The notes under the pieces: generated by a model
Seen by the model: only the letters and a program-made list of their open reading frames with translations
Databases searched by the model: none
What the model was told of the DNA's origin: nothing
Assembly (NCBI GenBank): GCA_964415525.1
Contig: CAYQAS010000151.1
Location: 1 to 8,701 of the forward strand
Source of the DNA: CAZPUI01 sp964415525
GTDB lineage: Bacteria > Acidobacteriota > Holophagae > Holophagales > Holophagaceae
Direction: 5' to 3'
Length of the DNA stretch: 8,701 nucleotides
Made by a program: the position numbers and the translations under genes
Shown here: positions 6,717 through 8,701 of the stretch, piece after piece
Layout: every line of letters starts with the position of its first letter
Numbering within the stretch: position 1 is the stretch's first letter

Positions 6717-7496
6717 ATGTCTGGCATTCCCGACATCCTCGAATTTCCCGAAGGCCTGGCGGGTTTCCCAGAGGCCACCCGGATGCGGCTCTTCGAGCCC
6801 GAAGGCGGTTATCCGCTGAAGTTCCTCCAGGCGGTGGAGATCCCCGAACTCTCCTTCGTCTGCATGGACGCCGCGGCCGTGAAGATGGACTACGAAGTCC
6901 CGCTCTCGCCAGAGGACGCTCAGGCCCTTGGGCTTCAAGAGAGCAAGGACGCCTTGGTCCTTGTCCTCCTGGTGGTACCGTCGGACCCGCGCCAGATGAC
7001 CGCCAACCTCGCGGCGCCGCTGGTGGTGAATACCCAGACCCGCAACGGGCGGCAGGTCCAGCTGGATACGCGCCAGTTTCCGCTCCAGCACCCGGTCTTC
7101 GGCCCCAAGCCGGAGATCGTCGTGGAGTTCACGGAAGGCCTTCTGGGGTTTCCCCACCTGCGCCATTTCCGGATCTTCGAACCCCAGGGCGCCTATCCCC
7201 TGAAGTTCCTCCAGTGCGTCGAGAGTGAGGACATTTCCTTCACCTGCATCGACATCGCCGCGATCCGGACCGACTATCAGTTGATCCTCGAGGAGGAGGA
7301 TGCGAACGCCCTCGCCTTCGAGAGCCCCTCGGACGCCATGCTGCTGGCGACGGTGGTGATTCCCGAGGATCCGAGGCAGATGACCGCCAACCTGGCGGGC
7401 CCTCTGCTCATCAACACGCGCACCCTCAAGGCCCGCCAACTCGTGCTGAGCACGGACGATTATCCGCTGAAGTACCCTATCCTCGCAGAGCGCTAG
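6717..7496 (+). CDS. fliW: Tandem-domain FliW, flagellar assembly factor and CsrA antagonist
   Basis: The protein has 259 residues where FliW usually has about 130-150. It consists of two complete FliW domains, about 6-128 and 134-256, joined by a short linker. Each has the family's EGL-x-GFP turn, the Y-P-L-K-F-L-Q core strand, and the block DPRQMTANL followed by P-L and an N-T pair (90-106 and 218-234). FliW binds flagellin and, when flagellin is exported, binds CsrA and stops it repressing flagellin translation. The gene sits 8 nt upstream of csrA, the classic arrangement. GGAG (6707-6710) lies 6 nt before the ATG. The two halves align without gaps (about half identical by hand count), showing an internal duplication rather than fusion of distant paralogues. 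No frameshift or degeneration is seen, so both domains appear to be under selection. Confidence 0.95.
   Translation: MSGIPDILEFPEGLAGFPEATRMRLFEPEGGYPLKFLQAVEIPELSFVCMDAAAVKMDYEVPLSPEDAQALGLQESKDALVLVLLVVPSDPRQMTANLAAPLVVNTQTRNGRQVQLDTRQFPLQHPVFGPKPEIVVEFTEGLLGFPHLRHFRIFEPQGAYPLKFLQCVESEDISFTCIDIAAIRTDYQLILEEEDANALAFESPSDAMLLATVVIPEDPRQMTANLAGPLLINTRTLKARQLVLSTDDYPLKYPILAER
6735..7484 (+). repeat. Internal tandem duplication encoding the two FliW domains
   Basis: Codons 7-128 (6735-7100) and 135-256 (7119-7484) encode segments of equal length (122 residues) at a constant offset of 128 residues. I count 63 identities without any gap. DNA identity is also visible in the best-conserved blocks, for example CTGAAGTTCCTCCAG near 6818 and 7200 and CAGATGACCGCCAACCT near 6992 and 7377. 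Confidence 0.9.
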
Positions 7497-7504
7497 GGGA
7501 CTTC

Positions 7505-7741
7505 ATGCTGGTTATCACCCGGAAGACGGATCAGTCGATCATCATCGATGGACACATCGAGGTGATCGTTACTGGCATCACCAAGGATGGAGTCCGTCTC
7601 GGCATCGTCGCCCCCAAGGAAGTCCAGGTGCATCGGCGCGAGGTCTTCGAGGCCATCGCCGAAGCGAATCGGGCGGCTGCTCGCTCCGGCCCCGTACGGG
7701 ATGCAGCGGTTCTCCTTCGAAAGAAGATGGAAGGGAAATAA
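7505..7741 (+). CDS. csrA: CsrA/RsmA translational regulator
   Basis: The product has 78 residues, starting MLVITRKTDQSIIIDGHIEV and including APKEVQVHRREVFEAI (36-51). Arg44, the main RNA-binding residue in E. coli CsrA, is conserved; the equivalent of Leu4 is Ile4. CsrA dimers bind GGA motifs, often in hairpin loops over ribosome binding sites, and block translation or alter mRNA stability. The protein has a longer C-terminal tail (52-78) than the 61-residue E. coli form, as in species where FliW binds CsrA through the extended C-terminal helix. GGGGA (7496-7500) lies 4 nt before the ATG and contains a GGA that CsrA itself could bind. It follows the tandem fliW by 8 nt, so the two are certainly co-transcribed and probably co-regulate flagellin production. 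Confidence 0.97.
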   Translation: MLVITRKTDQSIIIDGHIEVIVTGITKDGVRLGIVAPKEVQVHRREVFEAIAEANRAAARSGPVRDAAVLLRKKMEGK

Positions 7742-7767
7742 GCGCGCGACCGGTAAAAGATCGCCTC

Positions 7768-7806
7768 ATCGGATGGCTTCGCCCTGCCGATAGAGAAGGG
7801 TCGGAG
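7768..7806 (+). promoter_or_regulatory. Leader of the YjfB gene: stem-loop, sigma-28-like -10, GGA sites
   Basis: ATCGG (7768-7772) and CCGAT (7787-7791) pair around an inner GGC/GCC stem (7775-7777 with 7781-7783) with a TTC loop. GGA occurs in the 5' arm (7771-7773) and again in the ribosome binding site GGAG (7803-7806), 6 nt before the start codon. Two GGA sites about 32 nt apart could be bridged by a CsrA dimer. Separately, GCCGATAG (7786-7793) matches 7 of 8 bases of the FliA (sigma-28) -10 consensus and is well placed before the gene, but no good -35 lies 15-16 nt upstream. The two readings compete; neither is proved. Confidence 0.3.
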
Positions 7807-7812
7807 TCCGTC

Positions 7813-7989
7813 ATGGAACTGAGCAATGCCGCAGCCCTCGCCTCCCGGAACGCCTCCCAGGGTTCCAGTGAAGTCTCCACGCTGATGCTGCGCAAGGTGC
7901 TCGACATCCAGGTCAGTCAGAGCGCGCAGTTGGCGCAGATGGTGGCCCAGAGCTCCGGTCTCGGCCAGAGCATCGATATCAAGGTCTAG
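7813..7989 (+). CDS. YjfB-type putative motility protein
   Basis: This small protein has 58 residues: a polar, Ala/Ser-rich start, an amphipathic helix STLMLRKVLDIQVSQSAQLA (22-41), and the end GQSIDIKV. Size and pattern (a helix with L-K-K/R-x-L-D-x-Q followed by a Q-rich stretch) match the YjfB 'putative motility protein' family, known from flagellated bacteria but without an established biochemical role. GGAG (7803-7806) sits 6 nt before ATG 7813. It lies 71 nt after csrA on the same strand, which supports a motility role. The gap is larger than elsewhere in the cluster and contains a stem-loop, so it may have its own promoter or be translationally regulated. There is no signal peptide or membrane segment. 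Confidence 0.75.
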   Translation: MELSNAAALASRNASQGSSEVSTLMLRKVLDIQVSQSAQLAQMVAQSSGLGQSIDIKV

Positions 7990-7992
7990 CCC

Positions 7993-8024
7993 GGACCTTG
8001 AACCACGACCTCGAAAGGAGGTCC
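7993..8024 (+). promoter_or_regulatory. Competing hairpins masking the ribosome binding site of the 55-residue ORF
   Basis: The near-perfect Shine-Dalgarno AAAGGAGGT (8014-8022) can pair with either of two upstream stretches. GACCTC (8007-8012) pairs with GAGGTC (8018-8023) around a 5-nt GAAAG loop, and GGACCT (7993-7998) pairs with AGGTCC (8019-8024) over a 20-nt loop. The two stems are mutually exclusive and both cover the Shine-Dalgarno. GGA triplets, the CsrA recognition core, lie at 7993-7995 and 8017-8019, the latter at the loop-stem border. This suggests translational control, possibly by the CsrA encoded upstream. Confidence 0.4.
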
Positions 8025-8026
8025 CC

Positions 8027-8194
8027 ATGCGCGTTGAACGGAAGTTGGAAACTCCACCGCCGCCCGTATCCCCTGAGCGAGCGGAGAACAGACCCGCGCC
8101 TCCCAGGGAGGTCGAGAGACCTCGGGAAGTGGAGAAGCCTCGGGAAGAAGCCAAGCCCAAGGACGTGGGACGAAACCTGGATGTGACCGCCTGA
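8027..8194 (+). CDS. Small Pro/Glu/Arg-rich charged protein, uncharacterised
   Basis: I do not recognise a family for this 55-residue protein, but it has an excellent ribosome binding site (AAAGGAGGT, 4 nt before ATG) and follows the YjfB gene by 37 nt on the same strand. It is almost entirely Pro, Glu, Arg, Lys and Val, so probably disordered. A hexapeptide repeat runs from 26 to 46: PREVER, PREVEK, PREEAK, then PKD. The end GRNLDVTA resembles the end of the YjfB-type neighbour (GQSIDIKV): Gly, two residues, Leu/Ile, Asp, Val/Ile. Position suggests a motility-linked role, perhaps as an exported or regulator-binding small protein, but this is inference. It has no signal peptide and no Cys. 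It ends 6 nt before the convergent YceH gene. Confidence 0.65.
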   Translation: MRVERKLETPPPPVSPERAENRPAPPREVERPREVEKPREEAKPKDVGRNLDVTA

Positions 8195-8200
8195 GCGCCC

Positions 8201-8701
8201 TCAGAACTGCGATTTGAAGGCCTCGAATTCCGCCCGGAGGGAGGCCAATTCCTCCCGAAGGGCGGTGATGTCGTTTTCCAGCTTGGCCATGCGCCCGGGG
8301 GCAGTTTCCACGGGCACCGTAGGCGTCCCGGCGACTTCCACTGCCGCGCCCAGGGTCTGGGCGTAGCGCAGCTCCTTCATTCCCGGCTGACGGGGCAGCG
8401 CCAGCACGAGCGGTGTGTCAGCCTCCGCCATCACGGAGAGGGCCACCTCCACCTCTGACAGGTCCTGGAAGGCATACATCCGCGTGCAGCGGCTGCGCAG
8501 CTCTCCAGGCGTCTGGGGGCCGCGCAGGAGCAGTTCCGCCAACACCGCCCCCTCCTGCACGCTGAGCCCCTGGGCCTCGCTGAGGCGCTGCTCGTATTTC
8601 TGCGCCCGGGTGCCGGACACGAACCAGGCCAGCTTCCGCTCCCGCAGATCCTCCAGCGCCAGCGTCACCGCCTCCTCGTCCACCTTCATCACCGGGTCCC
8701 G
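8201..8701 (-). CDS. YceH family (DUF480) protein, 5' end outside window
   Basis: The visible part is 166 codons plus stop; the frame is open to the right edge (first visible residues RDPVMKVDEEAV), matching the T-N-R-x-P-V-M stretch roughly 45-50 residues into E. coli YceH. GTG (8692) and ATG (8689) inside the window are therefore internal codons, not starts. Diagnostic family blocks are KYEQRL, the LLLRGPQTPGELRSRCTRMY block and the EVEVALSVMAE segment, corresponding to the second winged-helix domain. The protein ends in a coiled coil (about the last 30 residues, LENDITALREELASLRAEF), as is usual for the family. YceH has two tandem winged helices and is thought to bind nucleic acid, but its function is not established. 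It converges on the 55-residue ORF with a 6-nt gap and no terminator-like hairpin between. Confidence 0.93.
   Translation of the reverse strand, partial: RDPVMKVDEEAVTLALEDLRERKLAWFVSGTRAQKYEQRLSEAQGLSVQEGAVLAELLLRGPQTPGELRSRCTRMYAFQDLSEVEVALSVMAEADTPLVLALPRQPGMKELRYAQTLGAAVEVAGTPTVPVETAPGRMAKLENDITALREELASLRAEFEAFKSQF

Noticed and set aside
6660..7439. 259-codon antisense open frame opposite fliW, same length as FliW
   Set aside because: The equal length is coincidence. Its apparent internal repeat merely mirrors the duplicated FliW domains on the other strand.
7774..7787. Possible sigma-54 promoter (GG and GC doublets) before the YjfB-type gene
   Set aside because: The spacing between the GG and GC doublets is 9 nt, not the required 10, and the rest of the consensus is absent.
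8687..8692. GTG/ATG as a start for the YceH gene
   Set aside because: The preceding codons to the window edge (R-D-P) continue the conserved N-R-x-P-V-M family stretch, so the real start lies beyond the window.
1..8701. tRNA/rRNA genes, insertion sequences, CRISPR arrays, attachment sites
   Set aside because: None recognised on either strand by reading; no transposase, integrase, Cas-like product or regularly spaced repeat array is present.

Overview
The window is GC-rich, gene-dense bacterial chromosome. It holds paired BlaI/M56 regulators, a TolB-like/TPR membrane protein, a FliW-CsrA flagellar module, a YceH family protein and an RNase D-like nuclease. This mix suggests a motile, diderm, free-living bacterium. 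My best guess is an acidobacterium of the Holophaga/Geothrix type, but that is an impression from gene content and protein style, not a proven assignment. I see no tRNA, rRNA, insertion sequence, CRISPR array or other sign of recent mobility; this looks like core or lineage-specific chromosome.

Layout. Positions 1-1548 (minus strand) carry a TPR membrane protein followed by the start of what looks like a DinG/XPD-type helicase that leaves the window on the left. Divergently, 1707-3961 is a two-gene regulatory operon: a BlaI/MecI-type repressor and a BlaR1-like M56 membrane metallopeptidase. The M56 protein has no penicillin-binding sensor; instead it ends in a roughly 310-residue lysine-rich, repeat-bearing tail. 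After a strong stem-loop comes a stand-alone HPt phosphotransfer protein (4039-4428). It converges on, and overlaps by 10 nt, a minus-strand pair joined by an ATGA overlap: a half-size GDT1/UPF0016 cation transporter (5330-5599) and a secreted SLT lytic transglycosylase flanked by two DUF4124-like modules (4419-5333). An RNase D-like exonuclease (5768-6655) reads to the right.

The right third is a motility-control cluster on the plus strand: a FliW protein made of two tandem FliW domains (6717-7496), CsrA (7505-7741), a YjfB-type small motility protein (7813-7989) and an undescribed Pro/Glu/Arg-rich 55-residue protein (8027-8194). FliW normally sequesters CsrA, and CsrA binds GGA motifs at ribosome binding sites. 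The two small genes downstream of csrA have GGA-containing Shine-Dalgarno sites in or near hairpins, so the cluster may regulate part of itself. A YceH/DUF480 gene on the minus strand enters from the right edge.

Most notable: the tandem FliW next to CsrA, the Shine-Dalgarno-masking hairpins before the last small gene, the C-terminal motif shared by the two small proteins, the unusual sensor tail of the M56 protease, and the half-size GDT1 protein.
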